Source: Paenibacillus piscarius
Lineage (GTDB): Bacteria > Bacillota > Bacilli > Paenibacillales > Paenibacillaceae
Assembly (NCBI RefSeq): GCF_022234545.1
Contig: NZ_JAIEUI010000005.1
Span: 62,001 to 126,000, forward strand
DNA: 64,000 nt
Direction of reading: 5' to 3'
Position 1 is the first letter of the stretch, and each line of letters begins with the position of its first letter. Of this stretch, positions 34,875 to 42,235 are shown in pieces. The notes under the pieces are model-generated. The model worked only from the letters and a program-made list of their open reading frames with translations, searched no databases and was not told the origin of the DNA. A program made the translations under genes and the position numbers.

Positions 34875-35690
34875 ATGCCGGAATTGCCGGAAATGGAGAA
34901 TTACAGGAAGCTGCTGAGCCAGCACATCATAAATATACCGATCAAGGGAGTAACCGTGAACCGGGCCAAGACCATTAATATGGAGACTGCAGATTTCGTA
35001 AACGCTCTGGTTGGCGCGAGGATCGTGTTTGTAGAGCGGCGCGCGAAGCATATCCTCTTTCATCTTCATGACGGCAGACGGCTGCTGCTGCATCTGATGC
35101 TTGGCGGACTGCTGTTCTACGGCACAGAAGACGAGCGTCCGGACCGGGCTACTCAGGTTGAGCTGGCCTTCGGGGAGCATATCCTCTACTTCATGGGGCT
35201 GCGTCTGGGCTATCTGCATCTCTTGTCGGTTAAGGAGAGCGAAGCGGCCATGGGCAAGCTCGGGCCGGAGCTGCTGGACCGGCGGATGACTCCGGAGCGC
35301 TTCGCAGGGCTTCTCAAAGGACGGCGCGGGGCGCTCAAGAGCCTGCTGGTTAATCAGCAGGTGATGGCTGGCATCGGCAATTGCTATGCGGACGAGATTG
35401 CCTATGAGGCCAGGCTGCTTCCGTCAACACTGGTACAGAATCTGAGCGCCGAGGCGGTGTCGCGGCTCTATGACAGTGTGCGCAAGGTGCTGACGGAGGC
35501 GACCGATATCGGCGGTTATATGGAAATGCCGTTTATGACCGGCGATACCGTAACCGGCGCTTACAATGATGCGTGCAAAGTGTATGACCGCGAGGGCGAG
35601 CCTTGCCTGCGCGGCGGGGGAACCATCGTGAAGACGGAGCTGTCCGGGCGCAAGGTGTTCTATTGCCCGGATTGCCAGCATGACGCATAG
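34875..35690 (+). CDS. Fpg/Nei-family DNA glycosylase paralogue with altered zinc finger
   Basis: A 271-residue protein beginning MPELPEME, so the catalytic N-terminal Pro and the Glu are present. The beta-hairpin Lys is in RRAKHILFHL near residue 57, and the helix-two-turn-helix GIGNCYADEIAYEA lies near 168. The C-terminal zinc finger is unusual: GEPCLRGGGT has Gly where the second Cys of CxxC is expected, while CPDCQ is intact. The DNA-contacting Arg in SGRKVFYC is kept. Family members excise oxidised purines or pyrimidines. Whether this one still binds zinc or DNA is uncertain. Its end overlaps the endonuclease IV gene by eleven bases, which fits base-excision repair. Confidence 0.85.
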   Translation: MPELPEMENYRKLLSQHIINIPIKGVTVNRAKTINMETADFVNALVGARIVFVERRAKHILFHLHDGRRLLLHLMLGGLLFYGTEDERPDRATQVELAFGEHILYFMGLRLGYLHLLSVKESEAAMGKLGPELLDRRMTPERFAGLLKGRRGALKSLLVNQQVMAGIGNCYADEIAYEARLLPSTLVQNLSAEAVSRLYDSVRKVLTEATDIGGYMEMPFMTGDTVTGAYNDACKVYDREGEPCLRGGGTIVKTELSGRKVFYCPDCQHDA

Positions 35691-36528
35691 CCCCTGCATT
35701 GGGGCGCATGTCAGCATACGCGGCGGATACGGGCGGGCAGCCCGTTCTGCCAGGGAGAGCGGGGCGGCATGCTTTCAGTATTTTCCGAAGAACCCGCGCA
35801 GTCTGAAGCTGAAGCCGGTCGATTATCGTGATGCGCTAAGCTGCGCGGACTATTGCCGTGATCAGGGAATGTCCTCCATTGCCCATACCCCGTATCCGAC
35901 GAATCTGGCTGCCGGAACACGGGAGCGGGAAGGTATGGCGGCTTCCCTGCGCAATGATCTGGAGATCGCTGAGGCCTGCGGATCACTGGGGATTGTGGTG
36001 CATTTCGGGCATTTTGCCAGAATGGAGCCATTGCAGGGGTACCAGAATATTATCCAATGTATAAACGACACACTTGCCGGCTGGGAAGGCCGGTGTAAGC
36101 TGCTGATTGAGAACATGGCGGGTAACCACGGGCAGGAGGGGATGACGTTGGAGGAGCTGGTCAAGGTCCGGGAACTCAGCCGTTATCCTGAGAGGATCGG
36201 CTTCTGCTTCGATACCTGCCACGCCTTCGCAGCCGGAATCTGGAATCCAGAGCAGACAGACGAGCTGCTGGAGCGCGGAGAGCGGCTTGCATATTGGACT
36301 GCACTTGCAGCTGTGCATCTGAATGATTCCTTGTATCCGTATGGTTCAAGGCGGGACCGTCATGCCGGTATCGGGCGAGGATGCATCGGAGCACCTGCGC
36401 TCAGTAAGCTTCTGACCCAGGGCCCCCTGCTTCACAAGTTGGTTGTTATGGAAACGGAGAAAGGGCCGGACGGTACACACAGGGACGAGATTGCTGCTGT
36501 ACGCGGCTGGTTCGGGGGTGGCGCATGA
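35680..36528 (+). CDS. nfo: Endonuclease IV-family AP endonuclease
   Basis: Endonuclease IV cleaves DNA at abasic sites with three zinc ions. GAHVSIRGGYGRAA near residue 8, IAHTPYPTNLA near 67, VVHFGHF near 106, LLIENMAGNHGQEG near 141, FCFDTCHAFAAG near 175, AVHLNDS near 211 and RHAGIGRGCIG near 227 supply the usual His, Glu and Asp ligands. Length of 282 is typical. The ATG lies inside the end of the glycosylase gene, so the two repair enzymes are probably made together. The stop overlaps the start of the thioredoxin-like gene by four bases. Confidence 0.93.
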   Translation: MTHSPCIGAHVSIRGGYGRAARSARESGAACFQYFPKNPRSLKLKPVDYRDALSCADYCRDQGMSSIAHTPYPTNLAAGTREREGMAASLRNDLEIAEACGSLGIVVHFGHFARMEPLQGYQNIIQCINDTLAGWEGRCKLLIENMAGNHGQEGMTLEELVKVRELSRYPERIGFCFDTCHAFAAGIWNPEQTDELLERGERLAYWTALAAVHLNDSLYPYGSRRDRHAGIGRGCIGAPALSKLLTQGPLLHKLVVMETEKGPDGTHRDEIAAVRGWFGGGA

Positions 36529-36839
36529 AAGAGATGAATGGGGCAGAGCTGCTGGCGCAGCCAGGAGAGCCGCTCGTCGTGTTCCTGTATACGCCGCTGT
36601 GCGGAACGTGCAAGGCTGCACGCAGGATGCTGGAGGTGGCGGAGCATCTTTTGCCGCCTGGCCTGCGGATTGCCGAAGGCAATGTGAATCTATTGCCGCA
36701 GCTGGTGCAGACCTTGAAGATCTCCAGTGTCCCGGCCCTGCTGGCCCTGCCTGGAGACCGCAATACCGGGCCGGAAATGCTGTATTCATTCGGATCGGTA
36801 GAACGTGTACTGGCTTTCATAAGAGGAGTGAACTCATAA
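36525..36839 (+). CDS. Thioredoxin-family protein
   Basis: A 104-residue cytoplasmic protein with a thioredoxin fold. VVFLYTPLCGTCKAARRMLEVAEHLL around residues 18-43 has a CGTC active site, and ISSVPALLAL near 66 contains the cis-Pro. GTC rather than GPC in the active site suggests a disulfide reductase or bacillithiol-type partner with an altered redox potential. Start and stop overlap both neighbours (four bases with nfo, one with the ABC gene), so it is translationally coupled. Target proteins are unknown. Confidence 0.87.
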   Translation: MKEMNGAELLAQPGEPLVVFLYTPLCGTCKAARRMLEVAEHLLPPGLRIAEGNVNLLPQLVQTLKISSVPALLALPGDRNTGPEMLYSFGSVERVLAFIRGVNS

Positions 36840-37621
36840 TGATATCTTTACAACATCTGTCGCTCCGCAGGGAGCAGAGCCAGATTCTTGACGATGTGAC
36901 GCTTGAAATGAAGCCGGGGGAGAACTGGGTAATTCTCGGACGCAACGGCTCCGGCAAAACGACTCTGCTGGAGATGATGACCGGCTATCTTTTTCCGAGC
37001 AGGGGCTCGGTGGAGGTGCTGGGCTACAAATACGGCCAGTGTGATCTGCGTGAGGTGCGCAAGGAGATTGGTTATATCGGGCCCTCCCTGATGGAGAAGC
37101 TCTCGCTCAGCGACCCGGTGTGGGAGGTAGTGGCAACGGGCGCCTATGCGTTCCTGCGCTTCTATCAGACGATTCCGGAGAGTGTAAAGGAGCGGGCGCT
37201 GGAGCTGCTGGAGGGGATGAATCTTGGCGGGCTGGCGTATCATCCGTTCGGTTCGCTCTCTCAGGGGGAACGCAAGAAAGCGATGCTGGCCCGCTGCCTG
37301 ATCGCCTCCCCCAAGCTGCTGATTATGGACGAGCCTTGTGCGGGTCTGGATCTCTATGAACGGGAGAAGATGCTGCACGAGATTAACAAGCTCGGCGGGC
37401 AGCAGGTAGCGGTGGTCTATGTCACTCATCATGTGGAGGAAATCGTCCCGCTGTTCACTCATGTGGCGCTCATCCGCGGCGGGAAGCTGGCAGGAGCGGG
37501 CCCCAAGGAAGAAGTACTGACACAGGAGGGGCTGATGGATACCTTCGGAGTTCCTGTAGATGTTGAATGGGAGCATGGACGTCCCTGGATTAAAATAAGA
37601 CCTGGAGGCTTACCGATTTGA
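36839..37621 (+). CDS. ABC ATPase without membrane partner (YlmA type)
   Basis: A 260-residue single ABC domain. Walker A GRNGSGKTT is near residue 36, signature LSQGERKKAMLARC near 140, Walker B LLIMDEPCAGLD near 160 and the switch His in VTHHVEE near 197. No permease gene is adjacent. Such solitary ATPases (B. subtilis YlmA, ModF/PhrA-like) may work with a distant permease or have a non-transport role. The ATG overlaps the upstream stop as TAATG. The long upstream open frame from 36443 is out of phase with the thioredoxin and nfo genes and is not used. Confidence 0.87.
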   Translation: MISLQHLSLRREQSQILDDVTLEMKPGENWVILGRNGSGKTTLLEMMTGYLFPSRGSVEVLGYKYGQCDLREVRKEIGYIGPSLMEKLSLSDPVWEVVATGAYAFLRFYQTIPESVKERALELLEGMNLGGLAYHPFGSLSQGERKKAMLARCLIASPKLLIMDEPCAGLDLYEREKMLHEINKLGGQQVAVVYVTHHVEEIVPLFTHVALIRGGKLAGAGPKEEVLTQEGLMDTFGVPVDVEWEHGRPWIKIRPGGLPI

Positions 37622-38691
37622 ATGATTTCACAGAAACAGAAGTAGTCCCGGAGCAGGATGCTGCTCCGCAAGACAGGATCACCTCAAGATACATCTGCAC
37701 GGCGAATCACGGCTTCGCTCCTTACGCCCAGGAGGAGCTGCGCCGCCTGTTCGGAGCGGTGAAGAGCACCCTTCTGCTGCCGGGCGAGGTGTTCCTGGCT
37801 ACCCTTGAGGCGGAGCCGCAGGAGATCTCGCGCAGGCTGGGGCAGCATCCGCCGGTATTCCTGCGCCATATTCAGCCGGTGGACTTCCAGGATACAGGCG
37901 GCCTGCCTGCGCTGGAGCGGCTGGCGGTCTTCTTGAGCCGCCGCTCTGAGCTGGAAGGGGCGAAGGTATCGCTGCATGTACGCAAAGGGACGCGTTCCTT
38001 CTGGGAGGACAGTCCTGGAGAGCTGCGCGAGTGGCTGCAAGCCCGGCTGGAGAACCTGGATGCAGAGTTCACCGTGCAGGAACCGGCTTGGATAATCTCC
38101 GTCTACGCGGACGCTGACGCCCTGTATGCCGGAATCTCCCGGCCGGAAGACAATCTCTCCAGCTGGAACGGCGGTATGATCCGCTTCCGCAAGGAGGACG
38201 GGCAGATCTCGCGGGCCAAGTTCAAGCTGATGGAGGCGGAGAAGGAGTTCCACATTCCGTTCGGCAGCTTCAGGAATGCGCTGGACATTGGCGCCTCGCC
38301 CGGCGGCTGGACCTCGTTCCTGCTGGAACGGGGCCTTAAGGTGACCGCTGTTGATCCTGCCTTGATGCATGAATCGCTGCGCAGTCATCCGGGCCTGAAG
38401 ATTCTGCGCAAGAATGCCGGCGAGGTCAAGTTCCGTGAGAATGAATTCGATCTGCTGGTCTGCGATATGAGCTGGAGTCCCAAGCTGATGGCCAAGCTGG
38501 TCACGGGACTGCTGTACAGCCTGTCGCCGGGCGGGACGGCGGTGGTAACAGTCAAGCTGATGCATAAGAAGCCGATGGCGGTGATCAAGGAGATTATGGC
38601 CATGTTCGAGGGAGAGCGGATGCAGATCCAGCGTGCGAAGCAGCTGTTCCATAACCGGGACGAGATAACACTTTATATGATTAAATATTAA
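37618..38691 (+). CDS. THUMP/RrmJ-type RNA 2'-O-methyltransferase (RlmM-like)
   Basis: A 357-residue protein with a TTG start overlapping the ABC stop by four bases. An N-terminal RNA-binding region of about 190 residues (ANHGFAPYAQEELRRLFG) resembles THUMP/ferredoxin-like domains. The C-terminal RrmJ-like catalytic domain has FRNALDIGASPGGWTSFLLERG near residue 221. A K-D-K-E tetrad can be picked out: K in SRAKFKLMEAEKEF, D in LLVCDMSW, K in VTVKLMHKK and E in NRDEITLYM. This is the design of E. coli RlmM, which methylates C2498 of 23S rRNA. The exact site here is inference. It ends the overlapping run and is followed by a terminator. Confidence 0.85.
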   Translation: MNDFTETEVVPEQDAAPQDRITSRYICTANHGFAPYAQEELRRLFGAVKSTLLLPGEVFLATLEAEPQEISRRLGQHPPVFLRHIQPVDFQDTGGLPALERLAVFLSRRSELEGAKVSLHVRKGTRSFWEDSPGELREWLQARLENLDAEFTVQEPAWIISVYADADALYAGISRPEDNLSSWNGGMIRFRKEDGQISRAKFKLMEAEKEFHIPFGSFRNALDIGASPGGWTSFLLERGLKVTAVDPALMHESLRSHPGLKILRKNAGEVKFRENEFDLLVCDMSWSPKLMAKLVTGLLYSLSPGGTAVVTVKLMHKKPMAVIKEIMAMFEGERMQIQRAKQLFHNRDEITLYMIKY

Positions 38692-38698
38692 GCGTGGG

Positions 38699-38763
38699 AA
38701 AGCATCCCGCGACTGCACTGCCGGCCTATGGCCGGTTCGGGGCGGTCGTGGGGTGCTTTTTTG
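38699..38763 (+). terminator. Terminator of the repair/methyltransferase run
   Basis: AAGCATCCCGCGAC pairs with GTCGTGGGGTGCTT around an inner GCCGGCC hairpin, followed by a T run. Confidence 0.85.
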
Positions 38764-38787
38764 TTGGCGGGTAAGAGGGGCGAGGGC

Positions 38788-38817
38788 AATGTAGGCGGAA
38801 AACCGACCGACTACATT
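38788..38817 (+). repeat. Solo copy of dispersed hairpin repeat
   Basis: AATGTAG and CTACATT form the arms around GCGGAAAACCGACCGA. The right arm changed together with the left arm (G/C at the seventh position), which keeps the pairing. It lies 25 bp past a terminator. Confidence 0.7.
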
Positions 38818-38840
38818 TGGAGCGAATGTGCTGCGTAGGC

Positions 38841-38869
38841 CAAATGTAATCGGAAAACCGAACATATTG
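38841..38869 (+). repeat. Second solo copy of dispersed hairpin repeat
   Basis: CAAATGTAAT, then CGGAAAACCG and AACATATTG: the core is conserved and the arms are partly degraded. It is 23 bp from the preceding copy. Confidence 0.6.
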
Positions 38870-38956
38870 GGCAGGTACGAGTTGGGTAGGTACGAGGCTA
38901 CGGAGGTTTGTTCAGGGCTTACAACAATACAGGGCATTTATGAGGAGGGCAACTGA

Positions 38957-40483
38957 ATGGAATATGCAGCGAAATTACAGGCGGGACAAATCCTTGGGGA
39001 GCGTTACGCCATCAGGGGATTGCTCGGAACGGGAGGAATGAGCCAGGTCTATCTGGCGGAGGACTTGCGGCTGCCGGGAGTCCTCCGGGCGGTGAAGGAG
39101 AGCGTAATCCGCGAAGGGCAAGCGGGAGCAGGGGCTATCCGGGCGGAAGCGGAGCTGCTAAGCTCGCTGCGCCATCCGCTGCTGCCGCAGATCGCTGATT
39201 TCTTCCCGCCGGACCCTGAAGGCTACAGCTATCTGGTGATGGAGTATATCGAAGGAATCACGCTGCAGCAATATATATCAGAACAGCCCTTCCAGGTCCC
39301 CGGCGGCAGAATCATAAGCTACGCCTTGCAGCTGCTGGACGTGCTGGAATACCTGCATAGCCATCAGCCGCCGATCATCTACCGGGATCTGAAGCCTTCT
39401 AACATCATGCTGACCGGAGAGCATGAGCTGAAGGTAATTGACTTCGGTATAGCGCGGAGAGTGAGAAGCGGGAGCGGCGGGGATACGGAGAAGCTGGGAA
39501 CAGCGGGCTTCGCCGCGCCGGAGCAATACGGAGGCGGGCAGAGCTGCCCGCAATCGGATTTGTACGGTCTGGGGGCGCTGTTGCTGTATATGGCCTCAGG
39601 CGGCCAGTACAGCGCCTGGCAGCCGGGAATGGAGAGGAGGCTGCGGGGAGGACACCTGCCGGACCGGCTGATCCCTGTCATCCGGCGCTTGCTGCGGCAG
39701 CACCCGGAGGAGCGTTATGCCAGCGCGGAAGAGGTGAAGGGGGCACTGGGGCAGCTTGCGCCACTGAAATTCCCGGAATCGGACCGGGCGGGTGTTAAGA
39801 CAACCCTCCACTCAAGCAGACAGCAGTCTGGCGGGGCTGTGCAATCTGGACCGCAGCAGTCAGCTGTGATTATTGCGGTGCTCGGCGTGTCCCCCGGACT
39901 TGGGGTGACCCATACTTCACTTGCGGCCGCAAGCTGCGTGTCCCGTGCAGGCTTGACTGCCTGGGTAGACTGCACTCCGGGCTCGCAGATATTTAACCGC
40001 ATGAAGGGTATGGCTGAAGCTGTTGAAGAAAGGGGCAGGCTCGGAGCACCGGACCTTCCGTTTACCTGGAAGGAAGTAGACTTCTGGCCGCCTGCGCCTG
40101 CTGAGGGGCTGCCGCAGCGACCGGATCAGGATTATGCCTTCATTGTCCTGGATCTGGGAACCGGCGGCTTCGAGGGGGCACTGCCGCTATTTACAGGCAG
40201 CGATGTGCCGCTGCTCATAGCTTCAGGAGCCGACTGGAGGCTGGAAGAAACCTTGCACTGGCTGCGCCGCCGGCAGCTTGTTCCCGGAATGCAGTGGCGG
40301 ATTGGCCTGCCGCTGGCCGGAGAGCAGGCCGCCGGACTGCTGGCACCGGCACTGGGAATAGCCGGCGTGTACAGCCTGCCGCTTCAGCCGGACCCGTTTC
40401 AGCGTAAAGGGAGGCTGACTCAGACGCTCCGTAGTCTGTTGGGCCTGCATTCCGGCCTGCGGGCGACGCTGAAGCGCTGGTAG
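38957..40483 (+). CDS. Ser/Thr protein kinase fused to a degenerate MinD/CpaE-like domain
   Basis: The N-terminal 270 residues are a Hanks-type kinase: GTGGMSQVYLA near residue 24, ATP Lys in LRAVKES near 47, catalytic YRDLKPSN near 140, VIDFGIARR near 160 and APEQYG near 189. There is no transmembrane segment or PASTA domain. From about residue 300 a second domain follows. VIIAVLGVSPGLGVTHTS has the layout of a MinD/ParA deviant Walker A, but both lysines are replaced. The later AFIVLDLGTGGFEG mirrors their Walker B. This half probably cannot hydrolyse ATP and may be a binding module. ATG follows GAGGAGGG. ThiF-like, Dabb and response-regulator genes follow on the same strand. Confidence 0.85.
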   Translation: MEYAAKLQAGQILGERYAIRGLLGTGGMSQVYLAEDLRLPGVLRAVKESVIREGQAGAGAIRAEAELLSSLRHPLLPQIADFFPPDPEGYSYLVMEYIEGITLQQYISEQPFQVPGGRIISYALQLLDVLEYLHSHQPPIIYRDLKPSNIMLTGEHELKVIDFGIARRVRSGSGGDTEKLGTAGFAAPEQYGGGQSCPQSDLYGLGALLLYMASGGQYSAWQPGMERRLRGGHLPDRLIPVIRRLLRQHPEERYASAEEVKGALGQLAPLKFPESDRAGVKTTLHSSRQQSGGAVQSGPQQSAVIIAVLGVSPGLGVTHTSLAAASCVSRAGLTAWVDCTPGSQIFNRMKGMAEAVEERGRLGAPDLPFTWKEVDFWPPAPAEGLPQRPDQDYAFIVLDLGTGGFEGALPLFTGSDVPLLIASGADWRLEETLHWLRRRQLVPGMQWRIGLPLAGEQAAGLLAPALGIAGVYSLPLQPDPFQRKGRLTQTLRSLLGLHSGLRATLKRW

Positions 40484-40701
40484 TGTGCTTTTGACCAGCC
40501 TATCACTGGCCTGATAGAATCGTATACCCGGCTGCTGGGCTGGAAAGAGCTGGCTTGCGGACTTCCGGTGTAAGCTGCAGGTATGCTACAATGGAGCGAA
40601 ATCCCATCCAGACTCCTGTGCAATGAGCCGGATGATGGGAGGCTCGGTTACGGCCGGACACAACTTGGGGTAATAGACTTATTTAGGAGGGCTGGTCATA
40701 G

Positions 40702-41769
40702 ATGGGGCCTGACAACGATACACCGGCAACGGCTTCATCCGCCGGAAGGGACGGCAGATATTCAAGGCAAGTGCGCTTCGCGCCGTTCGGAGCGGCTGGA
40801 CAGCAGGGACTGGCACAGTCCTGTGTGCTGATCGTGGGGATGGGGGCGCTGGGAACAGGGATAGGCGAGACACTGGCACGCTGCGGGGTCGGCCGGCTTA
40901 TTCTGGTGGACCGTGATTATGTGGAATGGAGCAATCTGCAGCGGCAGCAGCTGTACACGGAGGAGGATGCCCGTCAGAGAATGCCTAAGGCGGCTGCAGC
41001 CCGCTCCAGACTGGCAGAAGTGAACTCGGAAATTGCGATTGAGGCCCATGTACTGGATGTACGGGCGGAGGAGCTGGAGAGCCTGCTGCCGGGGGTGGAT
41101 CTTATTATGGATGGTACGGATAACTTCGATACCCGGCTGATCATGAATGATCTGGCCCAGAAGCACGGCATTCCCTGGATCTACGGGGCCTGTGTCGGCA
41201 GCTACGGGATTACATACACTATCCTGCCGGGCGAGACGCCTTGCCTGAATTGCCTGCTCGGGACGGTTCCTATGGGCGGGGATACCTGTGATATCGCCGG
41301 TATTCTGCCGCAGGCGGTGCAACTGGTTACAGCCAACGCAACAGCGGAGGCGCTCAAGCTGCTTGGCGGATACAGGGACAACCTGCGCGGGCGATTGCTG
41401 ACCTTCGATGTCTGGCGCAATGAGCAGCAGGAGATCGGGGTGAAGTCCGCGAAAAGAATAGACTGCCCTTCCTGCGGCGGTCATCCGCTCTATCCTTATC
41501 TGACGGCAGCGAATACGGAACGCAGCGATGTGCTGTGCGGCAGGGATACGGTGCAGATCCGCCCGGCCCAGAGGCGAAGCCTCAATCTTGCGGAGATTGC
41601 CGCACGGCTGGCGGGACTGGACAGCGGCAAGGTGGAGAGCAACCCCTATCTGGTGTCCTATACGGAGGAGCCGTACCGTATGGTTGTGTTCGCGGATGGC
41701 AGGGCTCTGATACATGGAACCAGTGATGTGGCGGCTGCCCGCAGCTTCTATCACCGGTATTTCGGATAA
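40702..41769 (+). CDS. ThiF/MoeB/HesA-family adenylyltransferase
   Basis: A 355-residue E1-like enzyme that would adenylate the C-terminal Gly of a ubiquitin-like sulfur carrier (MoaD or ThiS type). YSRQVRFAPFGAAGQQ near residue 20, VLIVGMGALGTGIGETLARCGVGRL around 42-66, DRDYVEWSNLQRQQLY near 70 and DGTDNFDTRLIMND near 137 are standard. Two CxxC pairs (CLNCL near 173, CPSCGG near 255) bind zinc. There is no C-terminal rhodanese domain, but an extra 90 residues follow the second zinc pair. ATG follows AGGAGG. No carrier protein gene lies nearby, so whether it serves molybdopterin, thiamine or tRNA thiolation is undecided. Confidence 0.87.
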   Translation: MGPDNDTPATASSAGRDGRYSRQVRFAPFGAAGQQGLAQSCVLIVGMGALGTGIGETLARCGVGRLILVDRDYVEWSNLQRQQLYTEEDARQRMPKAAAARSRLAEVNSEIAIEAHVLDVRAEELESLLPGVDLIMDGTDNFDTRLIMNDLAQKHGIPWIYGACVGSYGITYTILPGETPCLNCLLGTVPMGGDTCDIAGILPQAVQLVTANATAEALKLLGGYRDNLRGRLLTFDVWRNEQQEIGVKSAKRIDCPSCGGHPLYPYLTAANTERSDVLCGRDTVQIRPAQRRSLNLAEIAARLAGLDSGKVESNPYLVSYTEEPYRMVVFADGRALIHGTSDVAAARSFYHRYFG

Positions 41770-41784
41770 CTGGAGGAGATACGA

Positions 41785-42096
41785 ATGAACAAAGGAACTA
41801 TCAGGCATATGGCGGTATTCACACTGAAGTCTGCCCCCGACAGCGAGAAGACCCGGACTTTTCTGCGGGACGGTGCAGAGATTCTGAGCGCCATTCCTGG
41901 CGTGGATAACTTCGAGGTGCTGAATCAGATCAGCAGTAAATGTGATTATCAGTATGCCTTCTCCATGGAATTCGCCGATCAGGCGGCTTATGATGCGTAT
42001 AACAATCACCCGGACCATCAGGCGTTTGTTACAAGGCGCTGGGATACGGAGGTTGCGGCCTTCCAGGAGATCGATTTCGTAAACGGGGCTGTATAA
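41785..42096 (+). CDS. Dabb (stress-response alpha-beta barrel) family protein
   Basis: A 103-residue protein with ATG after GGAGGAGA. IRHMAVFTLK at the start, EILSAIPGVDNFEVLNQIS near residue 29 and YAFSMEFADQAAYDAYNNHPDHQAFV around 55-80 are the Dabb signature. These small dimeric ferredoxin-like barrels occur in stress-related and polyketide-cyclase contexts; enzymatic function is usually unproven. The gene starts 15 bases after the ThiF-like gene and is probably co-transcribed with it. A strong hairpin lies 35 bases downstream. Confidence 0.88.
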   Translation: MNKGTIRHMAVFTLKSAPDSEKTRTFLRDGAEILSAIPGVDNFEVLNQISSKCDYQYAFSMEFADQAAYDAYNNHPDHQAFVTRRWDTEVAAFQEIDFVNGAV

Positions 42097-42130
42097 GTTC
42101 CGGAATGCTTCATTCACAAGAAGATGTTTC

Positions 42131-42166
42131 AGCAAAGAGGCCGTTCCTCCGAATGGTCTCTTTGCT
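42131..42166 (+). other. 16-bp hairpin without T tract
   Basis: AGCAAAGAGGCCGTTC pairs with GAATGGTCTCTTTGCT through 16 pairs including two G-T, around a CTCC loop. No T run follows on either strand, so a simple intrinsic terminator is unlikely; RNA stabilisation or processing is possible. Confidence 0.6.
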
Positions 42167-42235
42167 GTGGGGGAATTCTATCCTGTATCTGCGGCGGCAC
42201 TGCCGGTGCAAGGCTGATCTGGGGGGATAGGGCTT

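Noticed and set aside
40583..40831. 82-codon frame overlapping the start of the ThiF-like gene
   Set aside because: It is out of phase with the conserved ThiF N-terminus and has no start signal.
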